Shown here piece after piece: positions 47,035 through 55,892 of a stretch of DNA of 64,000 nucleotides. The stretch is from Domibacillus mangrovi (GTDB taxonomy: Bacteria > Bacillota > Bacilli > Bacillales > Domibacillaceae): NCBI RefSeq assembly GCF_001906925.1, contig NZ_MRWQ01000010.1, forward strand, positions 1-64,000. The letters run 5' to 3'. The translations under genes were made by a program, and so were the position numbers. Numbering within the stretch: the first letter of the stretch is position 1; each line of letters begins with the position of its first letter. The notes beneath the pieces were generated by a model. The model was not told where the DNA came from. It saw nothing but the letters and a program-made list of their open reading frames with translations, and searched no databases.

Positions 47035-47660
47035 GTAATTTCAAAAAGATTTTACGATTAAGGACACATTGAAATCCGCATCCCTCTTTTATCCAAATTG
47101 GGATCAAAAACGGGCAGAAGAGCTCCTTGACCTCTTTCATTTTAAAAATTCAAAAAAAGTAAAAAGCCTGTCTAAAGGAATGGGGTCTGGGCTCGGTATT
47201 ACGGTTGGTCTGGCCAGCTATTCACCCGTGACGATTTTTGATGCACCCTATATCGGGCTCGATGCAGCCTCGCGTAGCCGGTTTTATGATTTACTAATAG
47301 AAGAATATGAACGTGAGCCACGTCATCCTCTCCACCCATCTCATTGATGAAGCAGCAAAATTATTTGAAGATGTGTTTATCATTCATCTGCCCATGTCCC
47401 CTTCTCTTTTGATCACGACAGTTGTGGACATATTACTCTCTTTCTTTTGTCTCGCCACAGCATTTTTAACTGGAACAATCTTCTTTCGTTTCGGCAAAAT
47501 GATTGGCCTTTCGTTTTTAGCTTTTTCTGGTCTGGTATTAGTGATTCGAGCAATGCCATCTTGATGGATTTTGTTATCTTGTTTTTCATTGGAATTATTT
47601 TCTTTTTCATTACGTGGCCGATCATTCGAAAAATGTCGATTTACCCATCTACGTAGTGAA
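47035..47660 (+). pseudogene. Decayed ABC transporter (ATPase fused to permease debris)
   Basis: The frame begins with TIKDTLKSASLFYPNWDQKRAEELL and continues through an ABC signature region SLSKGMGSGLGITVGLAS and a Walker B-like VTIFDAPYIGLDAASR. The N-terminal part with Walker A is missing. A frameshift near 47318-47327 moves the H-loop segment VILSTHLIDEAAK into another frame, and this then runs into unrelated membrane segments (LLITTVVDILLSFF, IGIIFFFITWPII). It resembles YtrB/YhcG-type transporters. No intact gene remains. Confidence 0.8.
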
Positions 47661-47668
47661 AATTGTTC

Positions 47669-47697
47669 TTGACTGAAGCAACACGACACGATATGAT
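47669..47697 (+). promoter_or_regulatory. Promoter of the S-box operon
   Basis: TTGACT (47669-47674), 17-nt spacer, TATGAT (47692-47697), upstream of the riboswitch. Confidence 0.8.
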
Positions 47698-47730
47698 CAT
47701 TTTAATTATTCTTATAATTTAATAACCAAT

Positions 47731-47900
47731 TCTTATCAAGAGAAGCTGAGGGTACTGGCCCGCAGACGCTTCAGCAACCAGCCGGGACAGGTCAGGTGCT
47801 AAATCCAGCAGACTACTTACTGATATAAGTCTGGAAGATGAGAAGGAACGGTCAACACATACATGTTGAAAAGCCTTCTTGCATCCAGGAAGGCTTTTTT
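47731..47900 (+). promoter_or_regulatory. SAM (S-box) riboswitch with terminator
   Basis: The S-box aptamer is recognisable from TCTTATCAAGAGAAG, CTGAGGG, GCTTCAGCAACC, GGTGCTAAATCCAGCAGA and TGGAAGATGAGAAGG (47731-47847). It is followed by an intrinsic terminator AAGCCTTC / GAAGGCTT with a T-run (47869-47900). High SAM stops transcription into the two methionine genes downstream. Confidence 0.97.
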
Positions 47901-47931
47901 CAGTTAAAATATAGAGGGGGACGTTTACGCT

Positions 47932-49791
47932 ATGACATTACTCGACAAGCTCAAAACAGACGTGCTTACCGCTGATGGAGCGATGGGCACGCTTTTATAT
48001 TCATATGGCATCGACTTTTGCTATGAAGAATTAAATACGGAAAATCCTGAAATCATTGAAAAAATTCATAAAGACTACATTGCAGCAGGCGCTGATGTTA
48101 TTCAAACGAATACATACGGTGCCAATGCGATTAAGCTCGCCCGTTATGGAATTGAAAACCGAGCGCGTGAATTGAATACAGCGGCAATCAAAATTGCAAA
48201 AAAAGCAGCAGCACCAGGCGGACAGTTCGTTCTTGGTACAATCGGAGGTATTCGTGGAATCCGGAAAAGTACCGCAACAAATGCGGAAATTATCGCCTCA
48301 GTCGGTGAACAAGCAGAAAGTCTTCTCTCAGGCGATCCGGACGGCATTTTATTTGAAACGTATTACGATTTTGAGGAACTGTCTGAATCCGTAAAAATTT
48401 TGCGTGAAATGAGCGACGTTCCGATCATTGCTCAAGTTTCGATGCATGAGCCTGGTGTTTTGCAAAACGGATTATCGTTAAATGAAGCTTTGCATCGTCT
48501 TCAAGGAATCGGTGCTAATGTTGTCGGCGTGAACTGCCGCCTCGGTCCATTCCATACGATTCAAGCATTTGAAGACGTAAAACTACCTGAAAAAGCATTC
48601 CTATCCGCGTATCCGAATGCAAGTCTTCTCGATGTGGAAGACGGCCGGATCGTTTATGAATCGGAAGCGGATTATTTTGGCCGCGCTGCCGTCCTTTTGC
48701 GAAATGAAGGTGTCCGGTTGATCGGCGGCTGCTGTGGTACGACACCGAAACATATCGAAGCAGCGAAAAAACGGCTGGCAGGCCTTCCTCCTTTAACGGA
48801 GAAAAGGGTAAAAACGAAAAAACCGATTGTCATTCAAGAAGCTAAACCTGTCACAGACGTATCCATCTGCGAAAAAGCAAAAACAAAACGGACAGTAATC
48901 GTTGAACTTGATACTCCAAAAACATTGCTCACAGAAAAATTCATTGAAGGTGCCAATAAATTGTATGATGCAGGCGTCGACGCTGTCACAATGGCAGATA
49001 ACTCGCTTGCTTCCCCTCGCATCAGCAATATGGCAATGGGAGCAACATTAAAGCTACAACACGATGTTCGCTCGCTCGTCCATATTACGTGTCGTGACCG
49101 CAATTTAATCGGGCTACAGTCTCATTTAATGGGCCTTGACGCACTTGGCCTTCATGATGTACTTGCGATTACAGGTGACCCAACAAAAGTTGGCGACTTC
49201 CCAGGCGCGACAGATGTTTATGATGTGTCAAGCCTTGAACTCCTTCAGCTCATTAAACAGTTGAATGAAGGGATTTCATTTTCTGGTAAACCGCTTAAAA
49301 AGAAAGCTAGCTTTTCCGTTGCGGCGGCCTTCAATCCAAATGTTCGCGTTCTTGATCGGGCCGTGAAACGATTGGAGAAGAAAATTGAATGCGGTGCGGA
49401 TTATTTCATTACGCAACCTGTATTTACGAAAGAAAAAATTATCGACGTATATGAAGCGACAAAACATTTATCAACACCTATTTTCATTGGTATTATGCCG
49501 TTAACAAGCATTCGTAATGCCGAATTTCTACACCATGAAGTGCCTGGTATTAAATTATCAGATGAGACACTTGAAAGAATGCGTTTATGCGGCGATGATC
49601 AAGAACGTGCTGCTAAAGAAGGCATACAAATCGCGAAAGAATTGCTTGATACAGCAGCTCAGCTTTTTAACGGGCTATACATTATTACACCATTTTTACG
49701 TCATGATATGTCTACAGAATTAATTCACTATATAAATGAACTAGATGCACTGAAAGAAAGAGGGATTGTTCATGCCGATTCATCAGATTGA
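47932..49791 (+). CDS. yitJ: Bifunctional homocysteine S-methyltransferase / methylenetetrahydrofolate reductase
   Basis: A 619-residue fusion. Residues 1-300 are a zinc-dependent homocysteine S-methyltransferase (ADGAMGTLLYSYG; zinc Cys in GVNCRLGPF and GGCCGTTPKHI). Residues 320-610 are MetF-type methylenetetrahydrofolate reductase (TMADNSLASPRISN, DVLAITGDPTKVGD). It supplies methyl-tetrahydrofolate and methylates homocysteine. It is the first gene after the S-box, as yitJ is in B. subtilis, and overlaps metH by 20 nt. Confidence 0.94.
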   Translation: MTLLDKLKTDVLTADGAMGTLLYSYGIDFCYEELNTENPEIIEKIHKDYIAAGADVIQTNTYGANAIKLARYGIENRARELNTAAIKIAKKAAAPGGQFVLGTIGGIRGIRKSTATNAEIIASVGEQAESLLSGDPDGILFETYYDFEELSESVKILREMSDVPIIAQVSMHEPGVLQNGLSLNEALHRLQGIGANVVGVNCRLGPFHTIQAFEDVKLPEKAFLSAYPNASLLDVEDGRIVYESEADYFGRAAVLLRNEGVRLIGGCCGTTPKHIEAAKKRLAGLPPLTEKRVKTKKPIVIQEAKPVTDVSICEKAKTKRTVIVELDTPKTLLTEKFIEGANKLYDAGVDAVTMADNSLASPRISNMAMGATLKLQHDVRSLVHITCRDRNLIGLQSHLMGLDALGLHDVLAITGDPTKVGDFPGATDVYDVSSLELLQLIKQLNEGISFSGKPLKKKASFSVAAAFNPNVRVLDRAVKRLEKKIECGADYFITQPVFTKEKIIDVYEATKHLSTPIFIGIMPLTSIRNAEFLHHEVPGIKLSDETLERMRLCGDDQERAAKEGIQIAKELLDTAAQLFNGLYIITPFLRHDMSTELIHYINELDALKERGIVHADSSD

Positions 49792-52700
49792 GAAAGAACT
49801 TCAAAAGAGAATACTCCTAATTGATGGAGCTATGGGAACGATGCTTCAAAACGCCGATTTAACACCGGAAGATTTCGGCGGGGAAGAATACGACGGCTGT
49901 AATGAAAACTTAAACTTAACAAAACCAGATGTGCTTGAACGCATTCACCGTGAATATTTAGAAGCCGGCGCTGATATTATTGCGACCAATACATTTGGTG
50001 GAACCCCTGTCGTACTGAACGAATACGATCTTGGCGATAAAGCGTATGAAATTAACTTGCGCGCTGTTGAAATTGCCCGCAAAGTCGTCGATGAATTTTC
50101 GACACCGGAATGGCCGCGATTCGTTGCCGGTGCTATCGGACCGACAACGAAGACATTATCCGTTACAGGCGGCATCACATTTGACGAACTCGCCGATAAC
50201 TTTGAGTTACAAGCGAAAGCACTTATTGAAGGCGGTTCCGACTTAATTTTAATGGAAACAAGCCAGGATATGCTCAATGTGAAAGCCGGTACTCTTGGAA
50301 TTAAACGGGCGTTTGACGCGACCGGAAAAGAACTTCCTGTCATGATTTCCGGAACCATTGAGCCGATGGGTACAACGCTTGCCGGACAAAACATTGAAGC
50401 ATTCTACATTTCAATTGAACATATTAAGCCATTGTCGGTGGGATTGAACTGTGCGACAGGTCCGGAGTTTATGACCGACCATATCCGTTCTCTCTCCGAT
50501 TTGGCCACAAGCTATGTAAGTTGTTACCCGAATGCCGGTCTTCCGGATGAAGATGGCAATTATCATGAATCACCTGAATCGTTATCTAAAAAGCTTGGAG
50601 CATTTGCGGATAAAGGCTGGTTAAATATTGTAGGGGGCTGCTGCGGAACGACACCAGAGCATATTCGTGTCATGCGTGAAGTGGTAAAGGATAAAGCGCC
50701 ACGTACATCTCCTGAGAACATTCATGGCCATGCCGTTTCCGGTATTGAACCGCTTTTATATGATGATTCCATGCGTCCTCTGTTCATCGGTGAACGCACA
50801 AATGTGATCGGTTCGCGCAAATTTAAACGGTTGATTATTGAAGGTAAGTTTGAAGAAGCAGCTGAAATTGCCCGCGCACAAGTAAAAGGCGGCGCACACG
50901 TTATTGATATTTGTCTCGCAAATCCTGACCGTGAAGAACTAGAAGACATGACCAAATTTATGAAAGAAGTCGTCAAAAAAGTAAAAGTGCCGCTTGTTAT
51001 TGACTCAACTGATGAAAAAGTCATTGAAGAAGCATTGAAGTTTTCACAGGGAAAAGCCATTATTAACTCCATTAACTTAGAGGATGGCGAAGAACGGTTC
51101 GATGCTGTTATGCCTCTTGTGAAACAGTACGGTGCAGCCGTTGTTGTCGGCACAATCGATGAGGTCGGCATGGCAGTTACGCGTGAACGAAAACTTGAAA
51201 TTGCCATTCGTTCACATGACTTGCTCGTTCAAAAATGGGGAATTGCACCGGAAGACATCATTTTTGATCCGCTCGTCTTCCCTGTCGGCACCGGTGATGA
51301 GCAATATATCGGTTCTGCTGTTGAAACGATTGAAGGTATTCGTCTTATTAAAGAAAAGTTGCCGAAATGTTTAACCGTTCTCGGTGTCAGTAACGTCTCA
51401 TTCGGCCTTCCTCCTGTCGGCCGTGAAGTATTAAATGCTGTATATTTGTATCACTGTACACAAGCTGGACTCGACTATGCGATCGTCAACACAGAAAAAT
51501 TGGAGCGTTACGCATCGATTCCCGAAGCAGAAATTAACATGGCGAACGACTTGTTGTTTACAACGACAGATGACACGCTCGCTGACTTTACTAATTTTTA
51601 CCGTGGTAAGAAAAAAGAGAAAAAAGAAGAAGACATTCCAAAAACAGTGCCAGAGCGCTTAAGCTACTATGTCATCGAAGGAACGAAAGAAGGCCTTCTT
51701 CCCGATCTTGAAGCCGCACGCGACATGTACGACGAACCACTTGATATTATTAATGGGCCACTCATGAAAGGGATGGCAGAAGTTGGTCGTCTATTCAATG
51801 ACAATCAGCTAATCGTTGCTGAAGTACTGCAGAGCGCCGAAGTGATGAAAGCGTCGGTTTCCTACCTTGAGCAATTTATGGAGAAAAAAGAAGATGATTC
51901 TGGTAAAGGGAAAGTGATTCTAGCTACTGTAAAAGGCGACGTGCATGATATCGGGAAAAACTTGGTCGATATTATTTTGAGCAACAATGGTTTCAAAGTC
52001 ATTGATGTCGGAATTAAAGTAACACCAGCAACATTAATTGATGTTATACGGAAAGAAAAGCCGGATATGGTCGGATTATCTGGACTACTCGTCAAATCAG
52101 CTCAGCAAATGGTCATCACCGCACAAGACTTTAAAGATGCCGATATTAATATACCGATTCTTGTTGGGGGTGCCGCACTATCACGCCGATTCACTGAAAC
52201 GAAGATTTCCCCTCAATACGAAGGTCCCGTTCTTTATGCGAAAGATGCGATGGATGGCCTTGATATTGCGAATCGTCTGCAAAATGATGAACAAAAAGTG
52301 GTCCTTCTGCAGGATTTGGAAGATAAAAAAGAAAAAAGGAAAGAAATTGAAGCGTACCGTGATGAGCGGAAAGAGCAGGCTATCGCTGTGGCACCGAAGC
52401 CAGTCAAAACCGTTCGCGAAGATGTTCCAGTTCTTCTGCCGCGCGATATGCGCCGTCGTGTTTTACCAAATTACTCTATATCTCACTTAAAGCCATATGT
52501 GAATATGCAGACGTTAATTGGTCATCATCTCGGCATGAAAGGCAACGTGAAAAACTTGCTAGCCGAACAAAATGATAAAGCTGTCCAACTCCATGAAACC
52601 GTAACTGGATTCTTAAATGACGGCGGGTTGAAAACAGCTGCTGTCTATCAATTCTTCCCTGCTCAGTCTCAAGGGGATGATGTCATCATTTACGATCCAG

Positions 52701-53212
52701 CTGATTCAAAAACAGAAATTGAGCGTTTTACATTCCCGCGCCAAACGAAAGAACCATTTCTCTGTCTCGCTGACTATTTAAAGTCAGTGGAAAGCGGTGA
52801 AATGGATTACGTCGGATTCTTCGTTGTCACAGCCGGATTCGGTGTTCGCGATGCAGCGATGAAGCTTCGCGATGAAGGTAAATTCCTCGATAGCCATGCA
52901 CTTCAGTCTACAGCACTGGAACTGGCTGAAGGTTTTGCCGAGCGTATTCATCAGGAAATGCGCGACCAGTGGGGCTTTCCTGATCAAATCGATTTCACAA
53001 TGCGTGATCGTTTCGCAGCGAAGTACCAAGGACAGCGTTTCTCATTCGGCTATCCTGCTTGTCCAAACCTTGAAGATCAGGATAAATTGTTCGGCTTGTT
53101 GAAACCAGAAGAGATTGGTGTCAACCTGACAGAAGGCTATATGATGGAACCAGAAGCATCCGTCTCCGCCATCGTCTTTGCTCATCCAGATGCACGCTAT
53201 TTCAACGTATAA
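49772..53212 (+). CDS. metH: Cobalamin-dependent methionine synthase
   Basis: Transfers the methyl group of 5-methyl-tetrahydrofolate to homocysteine via B12. The 1146-residue protein has the full domain series: homocysteine domain (zinc GGCCGTTPEHI near 290), pterin domain (FIGERTNVIGSRKF), cap, B12 domain with DVHDIGKN (His725 as lower ligand), and the SAM reactivation domain. The start is ATG 49772 behind AAAGAGGGA. B. subtilis lacks MetH and uses MetE, so this organism needs or makes B12. Confidence 0.95.
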   Translation: MPIHQIEKELQKRILLIDGAMGTMLQNADLTPEDFGGEEYDGCNENLNLTKPDVLERIHREYLEAGADIIATNTFGGTPVVLNEYDLGDKAYEINLRAVEIARKVVDEFSTPEWPRFVAGAIGPTTKTLSVTGGITFDELADNFELQAKALIEGGSDLILMETSQDMLNVKAGTLGIKRAFDATGKELPVMISGTIEPMGTTLAGQNIEAFYISIEHIKPLSVGLNCATGPEFMTDHIRSLSDLATSYVSCYPNAGLPDEDGNYHESPESLSKKLGAFADKGWLNIVGGCCGTTPEHIRVMREVVKDKAPRTSPENIHGHAVSGIEPLLYDDSMRPLFIGERTNVIGSRKFKRLIIEGKFEEAAEIARAQVKGGAHVIDICLANPDREELEDMTKFMKEVVKKVKVPLVIDSTDEKVIEEALKFSQGKAIINSINLEDGEERFDAVMPLVKQYGAAVVVGTIDEVGMAVTRERKLEIAIRSHDLLVQKWGIAPEDIIFDPLVFPVGTGDEQYIGSAVETIEGIRLIKEKLPKCLTVLGVSNVSFGLPPVGREVLNAVYLYHCTQAGLDYAIVNTEKLERYASIPEAEINMANDLLFTTTDDTLADFTNFYRGKKKEKKEEDIPKTVPERLSYYVIEGTKEGLLPDLEAARDMYDEPLDIINGPLMKGMAEVGRLFNDNQLIVAEVLQSAEVMKASVSYLEQFMEKKEDDSGKGKVILATVKGDVHDIGKNLVDIILSNNGFKVIDVGIKVTPATLIDVIRKEKPDMVGLSGLLVKSAQQMVITAQDFKDADINIPILVGGAALSRRFTETKISPQYEGPVLYAKDAMDGLDIANRLQNDEQKVVLLQDLEDKKEKRKEIEAYRDERKEQAIAVAPKPVKTVREDVPVLLPRDMRRRVLPNYSISHLKPYVNMQTLIGHHLGMKGNVKNLLAEQNDKAVQLHETVTGFLNDGGLKTAAVYQFFPAQSQGDDVIIYDPADSKTEIERFTFPRQTKEPFLCLADYLKSVESGEMDYVGFFVVTAGFGVRDAAMKLRDEGKFLDSHALQSTALELAEGFAERIHQEMRDQWGFPDQIDFTMRDRFAAKYQGQRFSFGYPACPNLEDQDKLFGLLKPEEIGVNLTEGYMMEPEASVSAIVFAHPDARYFNV

Positions 53213-53217
53213 TAAAA

Positions 53218-53252
53218 ATAATCCTGCCGTTCGCTAACGGCGGGATTTTCTA
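53218..53252 (+). terminator. metH terminator
   Basis: CCTGCCGTT / AACGGCGGG stem followed by TTTTC just after the metH stop. Between 53253 and 53425 I see no gene or clear signal. Confidence 0.8.
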
Positions 53253-53425
53253 GTGTAATGGCGAGACCTCAAAAAACTTTAGCGATATCCTACTGTCATC
53301 ATAACCGTGTTGAATAATGAATATTACGCCTTATCAAGCAGCTCTTCTAAAGTTCATTTCATATAGCCAGTATAGAGATTTAAATTATTTATCCTTCTTT
53401 TCCAAAGTTTTTGTTTTCCCTGCTC

Positions 53426-53454
53426 TTGCAATACGTTACAATTTCTGTTATTCT
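53426..53454 (+). promoter_or_regulatory. csp promoter with long leader
   Basis: TTGCAA (53426-53431), 17-nt spacer, TATTCT (53449-53454). The start codon lies about 95 nt downstream, and a long untranslated leader is typical of cold-shock genes. Confidence 0.65.
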
Positions 53455-53555
53455 TAAAAAGAATTATTTTTGTTCGGCACGATAAATTTCCGTTTGGATG
53501 ATTTGAGCAAGGATAGTAACACGATATGTGCATGATGCACGAGGAGGAAATACAC

Positions 53556-53756
53556 ATGGAACAAGGTAAAGTAAAATGGTTTAACGCAGAAAAAGGTTTT
53601 GGTTTCATCGAACGCGAAGCAGGAGACGACGTATTCGTTCATTTCTCTGCTATTCAAGGCGAAGGCTACAAATCATTAGACGAAGGTCAATCTGTGACTT
53701 TCGAAGTTGAAGATGGCCAACGCGGACCACAAGCAACTAACGTACAAAAAGCATAA
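53556..53756 (+). CDS. Cold shock protein (CspB/CspD type)
   Basis: A 66-residue single-domain OB-fold RNA chaperone. RNA-binding motifs RNP1 (KGFGFI) and RNP2 (VFVHF) are intact. It has the length of B. subtilis CspD, but which paralogue it is cannot be told. SD GAGGAGG precedes ATG 53556; the frame upstream to 53526 is leader. Confidence 0.93.
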   Translation: MEQGKVKWFNAEKGFGFIEREAGDDVFVHFSAIQGEGYKSLDEGQSVTFEVEDGQRGPQATNVQKA

Positions 53757-53776
53757 TTTAAACTAACATATATTCA

Positions 53777-53808
53777 CAGACTCTGATATCAGAGTCTGTT
53801 TTTTTATT
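53777..53808 (+). terminator. csp terminator
   Basis: ACAGACTCTGA / TCAGAGTCTGT perfect stem and a run of seven T. Confidence 0.9.
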
Positions 53809-53824
53809 TCTTTGATAAGAATAA

Positions 53825-53858
53825 AACCCCCCCGGCTCAATAATTGAATAGGGGGGAA
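53825..53858 (-). terminator. Terminator of the small basic protein gene
   Basis: Minus strand CCCCCC / GGGGGG stem followed by GTTTTATT, about 75 nt after the stop codon. Confidence 0.6.
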
Positions 53859-53932
53859 CATAAATGCATGTTTAGAATATTGTGTATTCAGTAAATCACA
53901 TCATCTTCATGCCTTTTAGGTTTTCCTGTTCC

Positions 53933-54136
53933 TTATACACCCATTTTTCTACGTGAATTACTCACCTTTTTTGTTTGCTGACTTTTCATTTTTTTTGTGG
54001 TTTGTGCAGCATGTCCTAATGGTTTGCCCCCTGCTGCCTGTGCTTTTTTCTCTTCAAGTTTTTGCTTCATCGCTTCTTGCAGCGTCATTTTCTTCTTCGG
54101 TGTTTCTGTTTGGTTCGTTTCGTTTGATTCTGTCAT
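53933..54136 (-). CDS. Small basic protein of unknown function
   Basis: A 67-residue, very hydrophilic protein: acidic/Thr-rich start, a helix KKKMTLQEAMKQKLEEKKAQ, then a Lys/Gln/Ser-rich basic tail ending SNSRRKMGV. I do not recognise a family with a known role; similar short proteins occur in other Bacillaceae. SD AGGAGG precedes the ATG. A nucleic-acid-binding role is only a guess from its charge. Confidence 0.6.
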   Translation of the reverse strand: MTESNETNQTETPKKKMTLQEAMKQKLEEKKAQAAGGKPLGHAAQTTKKMKSQQTKKVSNSRRKMGV

Positions 54137-54300
54137 AAAAAAATCCTCCTAAGCGTATTTTTTGATGAGTACAGTATAACAATGATTATCTACTGTTTCC
54201 ATATACAAATCATGATTCATCATCCTTGCACCTGCATGACTCTAGTATGGTACACTTCTATTAGTATATAACCTTTTCTAGTATTGGAGTGAATATCACG

Positions 54301-55452
54301 TTGGAATCGAAGAAATCATTATCTATTTTATTTGCCGTCATGTTTCTCGTCATGGTCGGCTTTGGCATTATCATTCCGGTTTTGCCATTTTACGCTGAGA
54401 ATATCGGTGCATCTCCTGTACAGCTTGGCCTTCTTATGGCATCATACTCCGTCATGCAGCTTTTATTTGCACCTATGTGGGGACGCCTGTCTGATCGAAT
54501 CGGACGAAAATTGGTTATTCTGATCGGTATTTTTGGACTTGCCATTTCATTTTTCTTAATGGCAGTTTCTTCTGCCCTTTGGATGCTGTTTGCAGCAAGA
54601 ATAATCGGGGGCTTTTTGTCTTCTGCGAATATGCCAGCCGTTATGGCGTATGTGGCAGACATCACGACACAAGAAGACCGTGGAAAAGGAATGGGCATCA
54701 TCGGCGCATCGATCGGGCTCGGATTTATTTTCGGACCGGCAATCGGCGGCATTTTTTCAGAATCAAGTTTATCAGTTCCTTTTTATCTTGCGGGAGCATC
54801 CTCCCTTCTCACATTTTTAATCGTTCTGTTTTTCTTAAAGGAATCATTACCTATTGAAAAAAGAGGACAGCATAGTACAAAAAAAACATCGCTGATGCAA
54901 GCATTTAGCGGACCCAGTTCCATTCTCTTTTCTCTTCAATTATTTGTCTCGCTCTCTCTAGCCGGCTTGGAAGCAACGTTTGCGTATTATGCCGCACAAA
55001 AAGCGAAGATAGGGATTGTTGAACTCGGCTACATTTTCATGATTATGGGCCTTGCTGGTGCATTCGTGCAAGGCGGTTTAGTTGGCAGGCTGACGAAGAA
55101 GTATGGTGAAGGGCTGACGATTCAACTCGGCATCCTTGTTTCAGCTATTGGATTCGGACTTATTTTATTCGTCAATAGCTTTGCGACTGCCGCTATTTTC
55201 CTTACAATCTTCGGCATCGGAAACGGCTTCATTCGCCCAAGCGTATCAGCGTTAATTACAAAAGTATCAACGGCTGGACATGGCAGTGCAACTGGGCTTC
55301 TTTCTTCATTCGATTCACTCGGAAGAATTATTGGACCTCCTTTAGGGGGCTGGCTCTTCTCACTCGCCATCGGTTTGCCTTATATACTCGGTATTTTCTT
55401 ATCTATCGGCGCTTTTTGCTTGTATCGTTTCTATGTGGTACAAGCGAAATAG
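54301..55452 (+). CDS. MFS transporter, drug efflux type
   Basis: A 383-residue, 12-helix major facilitator (DHA1 type) like TetA/NorA/YjbB efflux pumps: motif A GRLSDRIGRKLVI between helices 2 and 3, and the motif C-like region GASIGLGFIFGPAIGG in helix 5. Tetracycline or multidrug export is possible but unproven. The frame opens with GTG at 54289, inside the SD TTGGAGTG, so TTG 54301 is preferred. Confidence 0.82.
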   Translation: MESKKSLSILFAVMFLVMVGFGIIIPVLPFYAENIGASPVQLGLLMASYSVMQLLFAPMWGRLSDRIGRKLVILIGIFGLAISFFLMAVSSALWMLFAARIIGGFLSSANMPAVMAYVADITTQEDRGKGMGIIGASIGLGFIFGPAIGGIFSESSLSVPFYLAGASSLLTFLIVLFFLKESLPIEKRGQHSTKKTSLMQAFSGPSSILFSLQLFVSLSLAGLEATFAYYAAQKAKIGIVELGYIFMIMGLAGAFVQGGLVGRLTKKYGEGLTIQLGILVSAIGFGLILFVNSFATAAIFLTIFGIGNGFIRPSVSALITKVSTAGHGSATGLLSSFDSLGRIIGPPLGGWLFSLAIGLPYILGIFLSIGAFCLYRFYVVQAK

Positions 55453-55497
55453 ACTTCTCTTCTAAGAAAGTCTAACTGCCCATTAATTTGGATTAAA

Positions 55498-55548
55498 ACG
55501 AAAAAAGCTGTCTCAAATGCTGTTTTCACTTGGCATTTAAGACAGCTT
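55498..55548 (-). terminator. DUF378 gene terminator
   Basis: Minus strand AAGCTGTCTTAAATGC / GCATTTGAGACAGCTT (one U-G pair on this strand) followed by six T. Confidence 0.82.
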
Positions 55549-55560
55549 CCCTATTATCAT

Positions 55561-55776
55561 TCAGCTATGGCTCACTTCATCCTGATTGATTAACGACAAG
55601 AATTTCAGTGAATATAAAGCAGATAATCCAACGAGTACATAAACAATTCTTGCAAGAAGAGCATCCTGCCCGCCAAAAATCGTAGCCACTAAATCAAATT
55701 GAAACAAGCCGACTAATAACCAGTTAACACCGCCGATAATTAACAAGATAAGAGCAACAGCATCCAATGCTTTCAT
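55561..55776 (-). CDS. DUF378 membrane protein (YuzA-like)
   Basis: A 71-residue protein with two membrane helices and the DUF378 core LIIGGVNWLLVGLFQFDLVATIFGG and RIVYVLVGLSALY. Function unknown. The ATG at 55776 follows AAAGGTGG; the longer frame to 55872 runs through a hairpin and has no SD. It lies downstream of the Fur-controlled operon but is separated from it by a hairpin. Confidence 0.83.
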   Translation of the reverse strand: MKALDAVALILLIIGGVNWLLVGLFQFDLVATIFGGQDALLARIVYVLVGLSALYSLKFLSLINQDEVSHS

Positions 55777-55826
55777 TTGCTGCACCACCTTTCGTAATTC
55801 TATAGTAAGTATTACCTTTTTCAAGA

Positions 55827-55854
55827 AATCTAAAACATATAAATGTTTTAGATT
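55827..55854 (-). terminator. Hairpin after the MauG-like operon
   Basis: Perfect 12-bp inverted repeat AATCTAAAACAT / ATGTTTTAGATT with a 4-nt loop and TTTCTTG on the minus strand; a moderate terminator for the operon. Confidence 0.55.
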
Positions 55855-55892
55855 GATGAAAAGCATCCCCATTTTCTATTCTTGATTATCCG

